Shown: positions 1-11,010, counted from the first letter of the stretch. The stretch: 64,000 bases of DNA from Pomphorhynchus laevis (GCA_012934845.2 WNNJ02001261.1:1-64000), one strand, 5' to 3'. Notes: generated from the letters alone by a model not told the origin. A program made the numbers and translations.

Positions 1-603
1 GACAAAATCCCCTATATAGTAGTTGACACTCACCCAGCCCTACTGTCTCTTGAGCGGGATCTAACGACTGCCTTAAACGCATGTAATTCCATATGCGGAA
101 CAGGTGTCAAGATTAAAGTCGCCTACAAAAGTGGTAAATCCCTACGGCGTTTACTGTTCACAAACAAGCTGAAAATATCGGAAGGAATGCAAAGATGTGG
201 GGATAAGCGCTGCAAGTGCTGTGAATATGTTGCAGTCGGAAGAATGTTTAGCAGTCCGGTAACTGGACTAACGTACAATACCCGATGCAAAGCTTCATGC
301 AAAACAAAGAACTCGGTGTACGTATGCATGTGCTCAAACTGCCCATGTTGTTACGTGGGAGAGACATCGAACGCCTTAAATATTCGAATGAATATAAGAA
401 GATGTGACATACGCGCAAAACGGGGCAATAGAGATGGCGCAGCACAACACTGCATCGATAACCCGCAACACCGAATGTCTGTAACAATTGTGGAATCTGA
501 TTTCAAAAATGATTGGCAAAGAAAAGCAAGAGAGAAGTATTGGATCGCCCAATTAATGAGCGATACACAATTAAATGCTAATCATGATTGCCATATACCT
601 TAG
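1..603 (+). CDS. GIY-YIG endonuclease end of a canonical Penelope-like element (5' part outside window)
   Basis: The frame is open from the first base to the TAG at 601-603 (200 codons), so it continues from the left. Its role in the family is to nick target DNA for retrotransposition. Residues about 50-85 hold paired cysteines (CGDKRCKCC). The catalytic core follows: VYVCMC (the GIY half), then CCYVGETSN (the YIG half), a downstream Arg-rich helix, a His-containing stretch (AAQHCIDNP) and a Glu-bearing helix (KAREKYWIAQL). This is the order seen at the C-terminus of canonical PLEs; the RT domain would lie upstream. The coding frame is undamaged here. A 3' tail of about 200 bases with a hammerhead-like motif follows and ends at an (AT)n tract. 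Confidence 0.75.
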   Translation, partial: DKIPYIVVDTHPALLSLERDLTTALNACNSICGTGVKIKVAYKSGKSLRRLLFTNKLKISEGMQRCGDKRCKCCEYVAVGRMFSSPVTGLTYNTRCKASCKTKNSVYVCMCSNCPCCYVGETSNALNIRMNIRRCDIRAKRGNRDGAAQHCIDNPQHRMSVTIVESDFKNDWQRKAREKYWIAQLMSDTQLNANHDCHIP

Positions 604-722
604 TGCCCCAGCAATACATTTCGCTTTGCTATTTTTTAATATATAATCACATTGTATTTTTCACCCTACATTGATTGAAATTGTATTCCCATTATTTGAC
701 AAGTATTGTTTTATTTTCAGAC

Positions 723-755
723 TCTGAAGAAGGCTTTTACGCCGAAAGCTTAGCT
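723..755 (+). ncRNA. Hammerhead-like motif in PLE 3' tail
   Basis: CTGAAGA (723-729) is followed by a short hairpin (GGC, loop, GCC), GAAA (743-746) and a possible mini stem III (AGC, loop, GCT) ending in C. Order and spacing match the minimal hammerhead ribozymes known from PLE pseudo-LTRs. Stem I pairing is weak, so self-cleavage is uncertain. Confidence 0.45.
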
Positions 756-818
756 CTTGTATTGTGCTATAAAAGAAAAATCGCTGATGTTACTCGATTC
801 TTGATTTGATTTGTTTAA

Positions 819-820
<2 letters not shown>

Positions 821-853
<33 letters not shown>
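821..853. repeat. (AT)n microsatellite
   Basis: About 16 AT units exactly at the boundary between the first PLE tail and the next PLE fragment. PLEs, Naiads included, are known to favour microsatellites as insertion sites. Confidence 0.9.
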
Positions 854-855
<2 letters not shown>

Positions 856-1395
856 GCAATATTAAGAACTACATTATACCAAAAGCCCGAAAGTAAGAGA
901 GTTTACTTGCATGCGAAAAGTAATCACCCGATGTTCATTAAACATAATCTTATTATGAATGAAGCCACACGAATTCTTAGATTGTGTAGTGAAAAAGCGG
1001 AAAAACAAAGTGGCTTAAGCAACTCAAACAAGATTTAGAAAATAGAGGATATACAAATAGATAAATTTATCAAAATTTCAAAAATGCGCATAATAAAAAC
1101 AATCCCTTAACAGTAAACGATAAGAATAGAAAGAAGAACGATATTCAGATATATATACCCTATCACCCAGCAATTCGTAACTTACAAAAGTATATCATGT
1201 ATAGTCAACAGCAAACCTTGATATGAATAGTCAACGAGCAAAACTTGGAAGGGCTAATTTGTCGATTAGGATCATTCATAAATCTCCTAATACTATTAAA
1301 AAGACTAGTTAGTAACAAATTGAAAAAAAACGTTCGACAATTAGTTGAGAAAAATGAATGCACGAAATGTAACCGACAGAACACAAAATGTTGCA
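854..1395 (+). mobile_element. Canonical PLE fragment: RT thumb and connector to the nuclease
   Basis: The frame at about 855-1038 reads LYQKPESKRVYLH and SNHPMFIKHNLI, the PLE region just after the RT palm. It is followed in another frame by a RGYTNRQIY motif and IYIPYHPAIRNLQ, the connector that precedes GIY-YIG. At 1320-1395 a CTKC...CC cysteine cluster follows. The fragment is broken in several places and then switches to Naiad sequence near 1396. Its RT core and nuclease are missing. It may belong to the same family as the nuclease at 1-603, but they are separated by the AT microsatellite and are out of natural order, so it is a second copy. Confidence 0.6.
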
Positions 1396-3050
1396 TACAA
1401 ATAAGGTTAATAAATGTAAAATTAACATATGAACGTAGTTATTTTATTTTAGAAACATTATCACAAGTCCCTGTTCAATATTGAAAAAATTGTTTAAAGG
1501 TTGAATCAGATAATAAAACTAAACCCATATTATATTGGAATAGAAAATTACATAAATATCGTAAAAATTTAGGTTCATACGTAGAGCTTTTAACGGAACA
1601 ATATCTAGATACAATGGCTAAGTAGCGTTATTAAAACCAAATTCTGTTTTTATGAATAAAATTCTTAAAGTAATTAAAGCACACTTCAAAAATATTGCAA
1701 CAAAATAAAATATTGTAAAGTAATCAAAATTAATACTGGTATAAAACACTATTTCAGTATTAATTCTACAAAGGAACTTTTAGAACAGACAAAAGGAATA
1801 AATTTTCAAAAAATAAATACGAACGATTTTAGTACGCTTTAAAAAATCTAGATTTAGCAGATATTAAAGATGCATTGGAAAAATTAATTAATCTTATATT
1901 TGGAAAACGATATACATATATATGCTATAATAATTATAACGCATATCTAACAAAATTAAACCATCAAGTAAATATAAAAACATGGATAAAATTGAATTAA
2001 TAGAATCCTTGAATATTTTGATCAATCAAAATTATTTAAAAGTAGGGACATCTGTATTTAAACAAGTAAAAGGTGTTTTAATAGGTGGTAATAGTAGCCC
2101 AATTATAGCTGACTTGTTTTTACGCTTTATAGAATATGAATTTGTTCATAACTGTGTAAAAAATTAATCTAAATTATATAAAGATATTAAATATTTAAAG
2201 ATATGTTTACATATAAAAATATGTTTCAATATATTGATGATATTTGGGGATTTAACTCTACAATTTTTACTCAAAAAGCAAACAAATTTATCAAGTTAGC
2301 CTTATTATTAGTAAGACTGATATTGATGATAAAGAATATATATATCTTGATATGAACATTTTATTAACATCAATTAAAACTACTTTTAATTTATATCGTA
2401 AAGATGACATATTTAAATTTACAAGAAACATATTTTTGCATGAGCATTCATGCATACCATATAATATAAAATATAATACATTAAATAATGAAATTTAAAG
2501 AATTACAACAATATGTAATGATATTAACTTTCTTCAATATCATTAAAACAATTTATTTAACCTAGGTTACTATAAAATTATCTTCAGACAGAAAGCTGTA
2601 AAATATATAAATAAACACAATAATTTTTAAAAAGGAATTTAAAAATTATTAGCAGAAAAGTTTTATGGATGAATAATAAATAATATAATTTGTATTAGAA
2701 TAAGATACTATATGATCGAATTTCAGTAGAAGGAAATACGTCATTAGCATGTATTTTACCCGATGCTATATTGGGTTGAGTAATACGGTTCGAAACTTGA
2801 TAGCATAGCAGTTCCTCCTGATGAACTCTAATCCTTATTCTTATATATCATCTGTTTTTTATTAGTCAATCCATAAAAATTGACATTTTTAAATTTCAAT
2901 TTTTTATTTTATCTTGATTTAATTTTTCCATCTTAACTTGATATAAGTTATTCAGTTCTTATAACAATTATTTATAATTATATATTATATTTATCTATTA
3001 AATAATACATTTTTTTATAATCAATCTATTATTATTATTATTATTTTACA
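1396..3050 (+). mobile_element. Decayed Naiad-type PLE copy (RT half and 3' tail)
   Basis: This stretch aligns piece by piece with the minus-strand Naiad at 38063-39700. It has LTYERSYFILETL near 1420, then GTSVFKQVKGVLIGGNSSP (1982-2167), which is the RT motif B region, an FQYIDDI motif C equivalent near 2225-2245, and the conserved end FLHEHSCIPYNIKYNT near 2430-2480. The 3' tail at 2690-2850 shares the GAAAC...AGCATAGCAG block found downstream of the other Naiads. The N-terminal GIY-YIG half is absent. The copy is heavily broken and much older than the copy at 38 kb. It ends near an (ATT)n tract at about 3025-3048. Confidence 0.75.
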
Positions 3051-3105
3051 ATCTCTGGGTTACCCGCAAATGGGCCCGTAAATGAGAATTCAGTTCAGTT
3101 TGGGT

Positions 3106-5457
3106 TCAAAATTCTGGACGTCCGATTGCAGATCGCGTTCCTTTGATGCATCGCGATGTCATTTTTGCAAGTAATAGGCCTAGACGCGTTCTAAGCTTTG
3201 TAAGCTCGTCGGGGTATCTGCTTGCTCGCTTATTTGCCAATTTAGATGCGATCCGTCTTAAAAGTTGTGTGGCATTGTCACCGCTTCCACCTGAGAATGA
3301 GAAGACGGCGGGTACAAGAGACCCCCGCTCGAACTCTGTTATTCTTTCGAGATATTTACTGCGCTTTCGCTGTTGGTGGTACTTATAGCAGGACTCTGGT
3401 GTCTTGGAGGAGTTGGACTGAGCGAAAGCGTTAAACACGCAAATGTCGAAGAAAGTTCGCTCACTCCTATCACCAAACAACCCTGAGCATGCAATGTCGA
3501 GCCTAGCATCACGGTCTTTTGTCGTTGAGCCGTTTCTAAAGTCAAAGTTTGGCGGGACTGGTGTAAGCGGCGGCTCGACTTGTACGTTATACGATGTTTC
3601 TGTTAGCTGATAGGCAATAAAATCGCCCACGACATCGTGTCGCATCGACGGAAGACCACCGAATGGGCATGAGAGAGCATGGGCAACTGTATTAATCTGC
3701 CTACATTTACATTGAGTTGGTGCGGATTTAGGCGTAATTCCGTATCTAGAAGAAATAGAATCACAAAACTCGATGTTACTTAATCGAGTTGCTCGATCAA
3801 ATGTAGGATATCCGGATAGCCATGACGAAGCCCCTGTTGTTGAAGCATGCTCAATTGCGGTACACAGAATTCCACTCGCATTGCTCAAAATATCTTCTTG
3901 GTCAAGCTTTTCACTAGAGGCTTTTGCTGCCCGTAGATTTTTAATAATTGTCTCCTGCATAGAATTAAGTACCGAGCCAATATATCCTTGTATGCTTGGC
4001 TCACACACTGAGGTCGATGATCGATATTCGTTGCTTGGTAACGTGGACGGATCTCTAATGCATAAACCGCCGTTGCGAAAACTCAACTGGCATGTGCGCC
4101 ATAAGATATCGTCTTGAGAAATATCAATGTCAAAAAGATGTGATATTGTAGACTTTAGTTTCAGTGTCAGAGGTGCGAACCACGCAGAGGGGCATTCATA
4201 GCATCGTTGAGTATGTGTCCATTTATGCTGAATAGACTTAATTAAGCACACGTATGCAACCTGAGTGTCTAACTCTCCTACTTTCTTCAACTGTGACACT
4301 AATGTGCAAAGGGAGGAAACTGATGATCGTATAAACGTCTCTATGTATTCGGCTGATCCGATTGGTACTCTAAGAACGGGTAAGCCATCCTCAACGATGG
4401 AGACTCCAGCGTTATCAAGTAACGATTAAAAAGTCAAGATGTCGTTCCCGTTGGAATATACCTTGCATTTTCCCGTATTCAAGTGTACGCCATATGAGGG
4501 GCCGAAGGATTGAAACAACTTAAATGCTTCAATGACATCTTGTGGGGAACCTATGAGGTTGCCGTCGTCTGCGTACCATAACTGTTTTATGTTTGGGCAA
4601 GTTCTTTTGATACGGAGTAGTAACGGAAGTGTTGCAGAGGCAAATGCTGCCATCGAAAAGACGTCGCCCTGTGTAAATCCTTCAGCAGATAGTAAGAATT
4701 CACTGTCAATTGTTAGCAGTGTCGGCTTTCTGTATAGGTTAGAAAGTACTGTGTTCAATGCTGGACAGATATTTGGCATGTTTGAGAGAGCGGTCATTCT
4801 ATTCACTCTGTTGAATGCGTTGTCAGCATCTATTGTGAGTAGCACGAATGTAGGATTTCTCTTCAACGAGTCACGAATACCGTGAATAACACATTCGGTG
4901 CCAGCACGCTGCGAGGCGCAGAATTGGACGTTCCCGCATATTGTTTGCAGTTGGGGTGATATTATTTTCAATATTGATTTGGATATAATGTGTCTGGAAA
5001 CATCTCCTATTCCTATAGGACGTACGCCAGGATGTTTGCTAAGAGGAATAAGGCGACTAGCGGTGAAGGCTGTCAATGACTCCTGTGAGATTGGATTTAA
5101 TGCTAATTGTCGAGCGAAAGATGCAAGTGATTCAGCTAGACGTTTCGATTCTGCCCCAAAGTCAACCAACATTCGATGCCATGCTCTTGCATCTAATCCG
5201 GAAGGGCCCGCTCCTCCCTTTACTTTCTTAGAGTTGGCAACGATCAGTTCAAAGTCAATAGAATCAAATGCAACTGGGTGAAAATCAGGAATGTCATCGA
5301 TAGGCCTGCGCAGAATGGCGTCATCAGATTTTGCTGAAGCCATCGGATGCTTATCAATAAGAATTTGTCTCACTGTTTTGCCGTCTATTATTTCGTCTAT
5401 TCGAAGAGGATGCCCTCTACCATCATTTGATTCAAGTAATTTGACAGCAGCTGTCAT
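3106..5457 (-). CDS. Reverse transcriptase plus restriction-like endonuclease of RLE-Cys LINE (one in-frame stop)
   Basis: The frame is open from before 5457 (about 5510) to TAA at 4426-4428, and in the same frame on to 3106. RT landmarks in order are GVRPIGIGDVSR (fingers), LLTIDADNAFNRVNR (motif A), GFTQGDVFSMAAFA (motif B) and WYADDGNLIG (motif C). After the stop come the thumb, then CKCRQINTVAHALSC, a C-x-C...H...C zinc knuckle, then RHDVVGDF. The end is ARLDIACSGLFG...FFDICVFN, which fits a PD-(D/E)XK-type nuclease (the LDI and DIC acidic positions). The final 60 residues (ERGSLVPAVFSFSGG) are conserved in this LINE group. The RLE assignment rests on motif order and was not tested by a search. 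Confidence 0.75.
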
Positions 5458-5512
5458 CTTCCCATCAAGAACAAGCTTCTGAACAGTTTTCAGAATATCA
5501 TTATTTAGAGGA

Positions 5513-6127
5513 TCATAACTTGTGGGAAGACTGAGACTGGAGAAAACGAGCTTCGTTGAGCAGCGTTTGCATATCTATGCTTCTCCAACAATCAAGTCTG
5601 CGATCGAGAATTTGTTTTAATTGCTTAGGGTTCGCTTTATCAGGGCGCTGGAGGATTAACTGACTGATGACAACCGCGAGTGAAAGCGAGCAATCGTTTG
5701 TGGATGCTAATTCATATATCCGTGCAAGCTCTGAGATAAATCGCTTAGATCCGATGCATCTTGGTAGTCTAAACAGGTGTGGTTTCCATAGAATAACTTC
5801 ATGTAATATCGACTCCACCGAGAGAATATCTAATGAAGATTAAAGTTGCGAGATGGTTGCAGTTATAGGCTCAAATTCTGTCTGAAGAATGTTCTGTGGA
5901 CTTTTTGTTCCAACGTTTTGAGTTTCAGATGTAGCACGTAAGTGCGATGTAAGTTGGACATTGGTAGACGCGTGTGTGGACAGCACCGGGTTTTTCCTGG
6001 AGCAGTTAGGAGCAGAGCACGTTGTGCAAGGTTTCGAATTGCGCGCACATTTACAGCGAATACATTTGGCTGCACTCGTGTTGCAGTTGCAGCATTTTGA
6101 TAGCGAAGAAGGTATTCCTCTAGGCAT
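5513..6127 (-). CDS. Cys-rich finger and linker region of RLE-Cys LINE (one in-frame stop)
   Basis: Starts MPRGIPSSLSKCCNC at 6127. Residues about 12-46 contain CCNC, CIRCKC, CTTC and C in a compact array resembling short metal-binding fingers at the N-terminus of many invertebrate RLE-type proteins. A TAA at about 5840 ends the first part; the same frame continues to 5513 with a helical linker (LILQRPDKANPKQLKQIL). The RT frame opens immediately downstream, so the two frames probably formed one protein before a frame change near 5512. The role of the finger is likely nucleic-acid binding (inference). Confidence 0.65.
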
Positions 6128-6208
6128 GTAGCGTCGATTTCAGAGCGTTGATACTGAACACAGTGATTCTTTGTTATTGATGGATTAAAAAATTCGAAGG
6201 ATTGTAAG

Positions 6209-6235
6209 ATGTTTGTTATGTTTGTTATGTTTGTT
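6209..6235. repeat. 9-base tandem repeat at the 5' end of RLE-Cys LINE
   Basis: ATGTTTGTT repeated three times, directly upstream of the leader of the minus-strand element. Two other RLE-Cys copies also begin with tandem repeats (29295-29390 and 32946-33115). Confidence 0.7.
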
Positions 6236-6429
6236 AGTTACTCATCGAGAATATTTCTCGTTAAAATGTTTTGCAATATTTATCTGATCTAAAAATGTGT
6301 TTACTTTAGATCTCAAACTTTTTTAAATTGTAATTTATAATTATTATTAAATTATTTATTAAATTTTGATTTATTGATTTAGCATTATTATTTTTATATC
6401 GTTAAGAATTGCTTTCGGGTCAAAAGTCA

Positions 6430-6740
6430 AAAATCTTACCAGTTAGATTTATTCCCTTCCATTGTAGGAAAGATGGAAATGTACGATGATTCCAAAACGA
6501 GCCTACGTCCTAACTGTTTTTCTTTATGTAGGTCCTTAAAATTCCCTCAACAAAACGTACAAAAATATGTAAACTATAAACTTGCTAAACATCGTGATAA
6601 GGTTGCCAAAATGAAATCAGCTATTGCCGATTGAGCTATAACTTAGTTACATTATTTTTAATTGAATTTTCTTTCGTGTAATATTTTCTTCTATTTTTAG
6701 ATTGAAAAGGACTGCTAAGTACAGTCGAAATATCAAATAA
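6430..6740 (+). mobile_element. PLE 3'-end fragment with hammerhead-like motif
   Basis: The block CCAGTTAGATTTATTCCC (about 6440) matches the nuclease-end sequence of the PLE at 9100-9150 and its inverted copy at 8220. Downstream, TTGAAAA (6702-6708), a GACTG...CAGTC hairpin and GAAA (6727-6730) repeat the hammerhead-like layout seen in other PLE tails. A 51-codon frame at 6474 is open, but I do not recognise it as a separate gene. Confidence 0.45.
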
Positions 6741-6965
6741 ATATTTTTTTTTGTATTCACGGGAATGGTTCGCAATAAAAAAATATTATTTTTATTTATT
6801 TATTTTAATTTATTATTTTATTTTTAATTTATTAAATACGTAGATTCAGTAAGGGACTTGATTGTTTTAATTAGCGGATTTGATTGTATTAATGTCCTTA
6901 ATTAAAATATCTACATAATACAAATATAAGGATTTAGAAAATAAAAATACCTTAGCTACACGTAC

Positions 6966-7313
6966 CTCAATCTTGTTATCTATACAATTTTGAACGAAAT
7001 GTGTTAGATTAATGGCGCTTATTTCATTCTCATTGTCATACTTGTACTTAATCAAATCGCCTTTAATCTTGATAAGACGAATTGCAGGTAATTCAACAGC
7101 AGTCAAATCGAAAAATTCTAAAATCCGAGAATGATCTTCCAGGTCACTATCAACATGAGCGAATGCAACTGTCCCACGAAATGACTTTGCTGTTTCCAAC
7201 ATAACATTTCTGTATTTATCAATAATATCCTTTTTACTGGTGTTCAGTGGATTAGTTGAGTTTCCAGCAAATAAGAGAACGTTCACTTTAATATCAAACA
7301 TAAGTTTAGCATC
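6966..7313 (-). CDS. PDI exon D: b' domain
   Basis: This exon has 116 codons. Acceptor AATTTAG precedes 7313 and donor GAG|GTACGT follows 6966. It reads DAKLMFDIKVNVLLFAG, then FAHVDSDLEDHSRILEFFDL and LPAIRLIKIKGDLIKYKY. These correspond to the PDI b' core (the family has VDTD..DN.RILEFFGL and PAVRLI.L...M.KYKP). The b' domain is the main peptide-binding site in PDI. It is a thioredoxin fold without active-site cysteines, and none are seen here. The exon is undamaged. An ATG at 7301 is internal and not a real start, since the frame continues to the acceptor. The next exon (x-linker and a' domain with CGHC) must lie left of the window. Confidence 0.88.
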
Positions 7314-7999
7314 CTAAATTACAATTTAGATAGAATTAAATGACGAATAATAATTATAAAGATAAAAGTTAAATTAATTTTAATTATCGCACATGGTATA
7401 TTAATTTTAATTTTTAAAAAAACTCTGAATGATAAATGTGAATTATGAATTATAGAATTTAAGAAATATGAATTATAGAAAATCTTAAGGTTGCAATATA
7501 TACATTTTTTACATTTATATACATAGAATACATAGACTTAGTTAATAAATCTGATTTTAATTTCATTAAACAATTACCTAAATTATAATGTAATATACCT
7601 TAAAATATAATTTTGCCCATAAACTTTAAAAATTATTATAAAGATAAAAATATATTAAATATGATTATATGAATATAATTCGCCTGAATATAATTTACTA
7701 CAAAATTTACTAAAAGAAATAAGAATACCAGCAATATAATTAGCAAATGTTGTATTTTAATACAGCAAAACCAATATTTATACAATTTGAAAAATAATAA
7801 AATTTTGCCATTTTCAATTTGTATACTAAAAAGTACAACTCGTTTTTTAATTTCTAATCAAAACAATTCTTTTGATTGTCATCATTGTCGAACATATAGA
7901 ATAAGAGAAATAACTTCTTTATGCATAATTATACCGCACACAAGAATAAGTTTAAAAAATTTCGGTAGTAAATATGGTGATCTAGGTTTAGTGTTACAT
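7314..7999. other. Intron sequence, no feature seen
   Basis: Very AT-rich intron DNA between PDI exon D and the first inverted PLE piece. I see no coding frame, repeat or structured element that I can support. Confidence 0.6.
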
Positions 8000-8290
8000 T
8001 TAGTTTGTTGTATCGATCACTCATTATAGACTTGCGAAATACAGTTTGAATCGTTTTTATTAGAGTTTTCGACCAAACGGTCCTTGTCAACAGATAAAAA
8101 ATCAAACAGAATTAAAATGACAGTACAGAGATACAAGTTTTATACTAGGAATACCACGGAAGAAGTCCATTCGTTTACGTGATACCGTCCACAATTTCAT
8201 GCGATACTGGTAATCGTAGTGACCAGTTAGACTTATTTCCGGCCATCGGATTCGCTTCGGAATTTATTAAGATTGATTCTTTTATAGGAC
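8000..8290 (-). mobile_element. Inverted PLE 3' terminal piece
   Basis: Near-perfect reverse complement of 9075-9420: the end of the GIY-YIG frame, the downstream tail and its hammerhead-like motif (8061-8093, minus strand). It faces the plus-strand copy across about 600 bases. PLEs are known to produce such tandem or inverted arrangements of their terminal repeats. Confidence 0.7.
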
Positions 8291-8959
8291 GATGTCTTTA
8301 TGGTGCTGAGTGAGAAACCCTCATTGAATGAATTAGAAAGCTCGCTTAATGGGAAAGACTCTGCAATCCGATGGGATGTATGTTTCGAGAGCAGTACCAT
8401 TTTATATTTCCTTCTTGGACGTCTTGGTCAAGCGACATGATAGCAGCGTCATTACATCAGTGTTCAGAAAACCAGGTATTTCTTGGTGCCCGCCATCTTG
8501 GCACACACTTATGTAAGATCGCTACAAAATATCTACTGCGATTTCTTAGTTGACACGACCGGCTCTTATTTGCCCATCTAAACGAACCCTTTTTACGAAC
8601 AAATGACCACAAAGAAAAAACTAACACAAAGAGGATACCCAAAATGGGCAATCATTATGGCTGAAAAACAGTCAAAAAAACTCCTACGTCGTCGCATGAA
8701 CTTATCTAACCCTGATGAGGTTAGAACAAACACAGTCCCAAGTCTGACCTCGTATATTGGCACTACCTTTATCAACAACTCATGCAGCAGATCACTACAA
8801 AACGATCTAAAGCGCTCAGGATTGACGAATATTCGAATTTACCACTAAAGATGTTGCACTTTATCTGGGATGTTCAAAAAAAAAACAAAATTGTCCCCTG
8901 TAAATCGTGTATACCACATTCCTTGTCAAGATTGTGACGCGGATTATATAGGACAAACC

Positions 8960-9016
8960 CGACTGATCATAGGACGATCAATCCCATGATCGTCCTATCG
9001 ACTGATCATGGGATTG
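8960..9016. repeat. Palindromic templated insertion inside the GIY-YIG region
   Basis: Direct repeat CGACTGATCAT (8960-8970 and 8999-9009) surrounds an inverted pair AGGACGATC (8971-8979) and GATCGTCCT (8988-8996). CAATCCCATGATC (8979-8991) is the reverse complement of the right flank (9004-9016). It interrupts the nuclease just after YIGQTR. Confidence 0.8.
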
Positions 9017-9263
9017 ACTTTGGAAAAGCTAACATTATCTGTGTTGAAAACAACTTGCAACGTCGTCTTATAAAAGAATCAATCTTAATAAATTCCGAAG
9101 CGAATCCGATGGCCGGAAATAAGTTTAACTGGTCACTACGGTTACCGGTATCGCATGAAATTGTGGACGGTATCACGTAAACGAATGGACTTCTTCCGTG
9201 GTATTCCTAGTATAAAACTTGTATTTTTGTACTGTCATTTTAATTCTGTTTGATTTTTATCTG

Positions 9264-9290
9264 TTGACAAGGACCGTTTGGTCGAAAGCT
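9264..9290 (+). ncRNA. Hammerhead-like motif in PLE tail
   Basis: TTGACAA, hairpin GGACC-GTTT-GGTC, then GAAA (9284-9287) and GCT. The core is degenerate compared with CTGANGA, so it may no longer be active. An inverted copy lies at 8061-8093. Confidence 0.35.
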
Positions 9291-9639
9291 CTAATAAAAA
9301 CGATTCAAACTGTATTTCGCAAGTCTATAATGAGTGATCGATACAACAATCTAATCAAAGACTTGCACCCAACTATGTCTAATTTTACCAAGCAGTTACA
9401 TTTAGTGTTAATCTAGGTTTATTAATATACTTTTATACAATTTGATAAATCGTATATTTGACAATATTATTAAATAAAATTTTTTGCGCCGTATTTTGTT
9501 TACCAAACACCACTCTTGAATATAATTTACAAATTGATCCTCCTTGTTTGCTGTTTATAAACAATGAAAACATTATATTCTAAAGAGCTAATAAAGGTGG
9601 TGGAATTATTATTTTGATAACTGCTTAAACTGACTTCAG

Positions 9640-10090
9640 GTACATCGAAATAAAAAATCGCTCTAAAAACCAAAATATTTAATTGAAACGTGAATTGAAT
9701 AAAGTTGCAGCTGAATTCAAAACAGCAAACAACATGCTATATAAGTAGTTAAAAAGGGTAGTTGAATATAAGGACGGTTATCTATATGGCTTGCCATAAA
9801 ATCATAAGGATCTAAAATACCCACTGTTAATACCGATAGTTAGTCTTACAGTAACGTACACCCACGACATTACTAAATATTAAAACGGAATTATAAGTAA
9901 ATACATCGATCAATCATATATTATCCGATCTACAGGCCAACTTCTAATTACATTGAAAGATCTAAAGTAAAATTAAAAATACATAATCACGTCACTTGAC
10001 GTCGAATCGATATTTACGAACGTTCACGTTCAATAAACTATCCAAATTATTATGGAAAAAGTATATAACGATCCATACTTTAGAGTTTAA
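9640..10090 (+). mobile_element. PLE fragment: N-terminal part of RT
   Basis: GYLYGLP..HKDLKYPLL followed by PIVS (about 9775-9845) corresponds to the PLE YGLPKIHK...RPIVS block. ITSLDVESIFTNV (about 9985-10020) is RT motif A. The RT centre and nuclease are missing. The fragment is broken in several places. It lies directly after the PLE at 8291-9420, as in a tandem arrangement. Confidence 0.6.
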
Positions 10091-10752
10091 ATATTCTTGA
10101 TCAGATTAAATAACCATCCATATTATACTAGAGTTTAAATATTCTTGATCAGTAACTACTTACAGTAACAAGCAATCTAGACCCCGTCTTCATCCTAGAA
10201 TTTTCAATAATATAGACCATATTGATCGTGTAGAAACGGGTGAAGGTAGGATATTTGTCGGCATCATTTTTCTATAATGTCGATAAACTACGAGTGAAAC
10301 TGAAGGTTGCTTTTATTCGACGCGAAGATAATGCTTCAAGACTTTACGATTCAAAAATGCTCCATCATATAATATATAGCGACAAATAAAAAAGTTTGAG
10401 ACCTTAAAAAGTTTGAGATATAATTCACATAAAAGATTTTATCAACTACAAATAAAGTGTGAAAAACTAATGACAAATGGGCCGACAAAATCGTACGTCT
10501 GGAAGTACTACCTCAACTGAACCGATACATAATCCTTACGATCTCACGACTGAGTATAGAGAGGTTCAAAATTTTATAACGATAACGCATAAAAAAGTAT
10601 TTTTTCAAAAAAAAACTAAGGTTATTCTAGCATGGAAAAAGGCCAACTAAGATTGGAGATTGAGAAAAAAATGAATTCTATTCAAATATATAAGAAACAA
10701 CGGATATAATACAAAGATAGTATTTAGTGAGATACAAACTAAGGAAAAATAT

Positions 10753-11010
10753 ATGATGGAAATGAACAACGTTGAGGGAATGAATATCACCGACATGTCT
10801 GTTAAAAATAAAGGAATAATTAAAAATATTCTAAATTATATTGAAGATCAGGAAATTGTAGACTTCTGCGCGGAAAAAAATAGAATTATAAGAAAATGTA
10901 GAGAAAGACCTAACAGTGATGTAGCGTACATAATTGAGGGATTCCCTGAAAGTTTTGAACTATCAAGGAAAAACAGGTTTGGTTTAGTAGGACAAGAAAT
11001 ATTTATCTAG
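10753..11010 (+). CDS. Small hypothetical ORF between the two CR1-like 5' starts
   Basis: This is an 85-codon open frame beginning MMEMNNVEGMNI and ending GLVGQEIFI. It has no motif that I recognise: a mixed charged helix with KNKGIIKNILNYI and CRERPNSDVAYIIEG. It sits between two partial copies of the CR1-like 5' start (10477 and 11106), so it may be an inserted fragment or part of a duplicated leader, not a gene. No promoter or splice context is visible. Function unknown. Confidence 0.2.
   Translation: MMEMNNVEGMNITDMSVKNKGIIKNILNYIEDQEIVDFCAEKNRIIRKCRERPNSDVAYIIEGFPESFELSRKNRFGLVGQEIFI

Larger units (their letters stand above)
3051..6240 (-). mobile_element. RLE-Cys LINE, nearly full length
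   Basis: Reading on the minus strand from about 6240: a 9-base tandem repeat, a short leader, the Cys-rich finger ORF (6127), a linker, RT and a C-terminal CCHC plus restriction-like endonuclease ending at 3106, then a 3' tail of about 50 bases. Only about three lesions separate it from one long reading frame: one in-frame stop in the finger-linker ORF, a frame change near 5512, and one in-frame stop at 4426-4428. It lies downstream (3') of the last visible PDI exon, probably inside the following intron. It is the most complete RLE-Cys copy in the window and defines the domain order used for the others. Confidence 0.8.
8291..9420 (+). mobile_element. Canonical PLE fragment: RT C-terminus, connector, GIY-YIG nuclease and tail
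   Basis: The 8390-8480 stretch holds remnants of a VFRKPG..WCPPSWHT-type motif after the RT palm. Then LTQRGYPKWAIIMAE and TVPSLTSYIGTTFIN (8603-8848) match the PLE connector. From 8900 comes IPCQDCDADYIGQTR, the GIY-YIG core, followed by DHGIDFGKANIIC and NNLQRRLIKESIL (nuclease C-terminal half). The nuclease is split by a palindromic insertion at 8960-9016. The tail contains a hammerhead-like motif (9264-9290). The copy is broken in several places. Confidence 0.7.

Noticed and set aside
3773-4117. Plus-strand open frames within 3143-5482
   Set aside because: They are antisense to the RLE-Cys RT and endonuclease, whose motifs are clear on the minus strand.
1-6965. PDI a' domain exon with the CGHC motif
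   Set aside because: I looked on the minus strand in the gaps between elements (about 2780-3060 and 6240-6960) and found no candidate; the exon must be outside the window.
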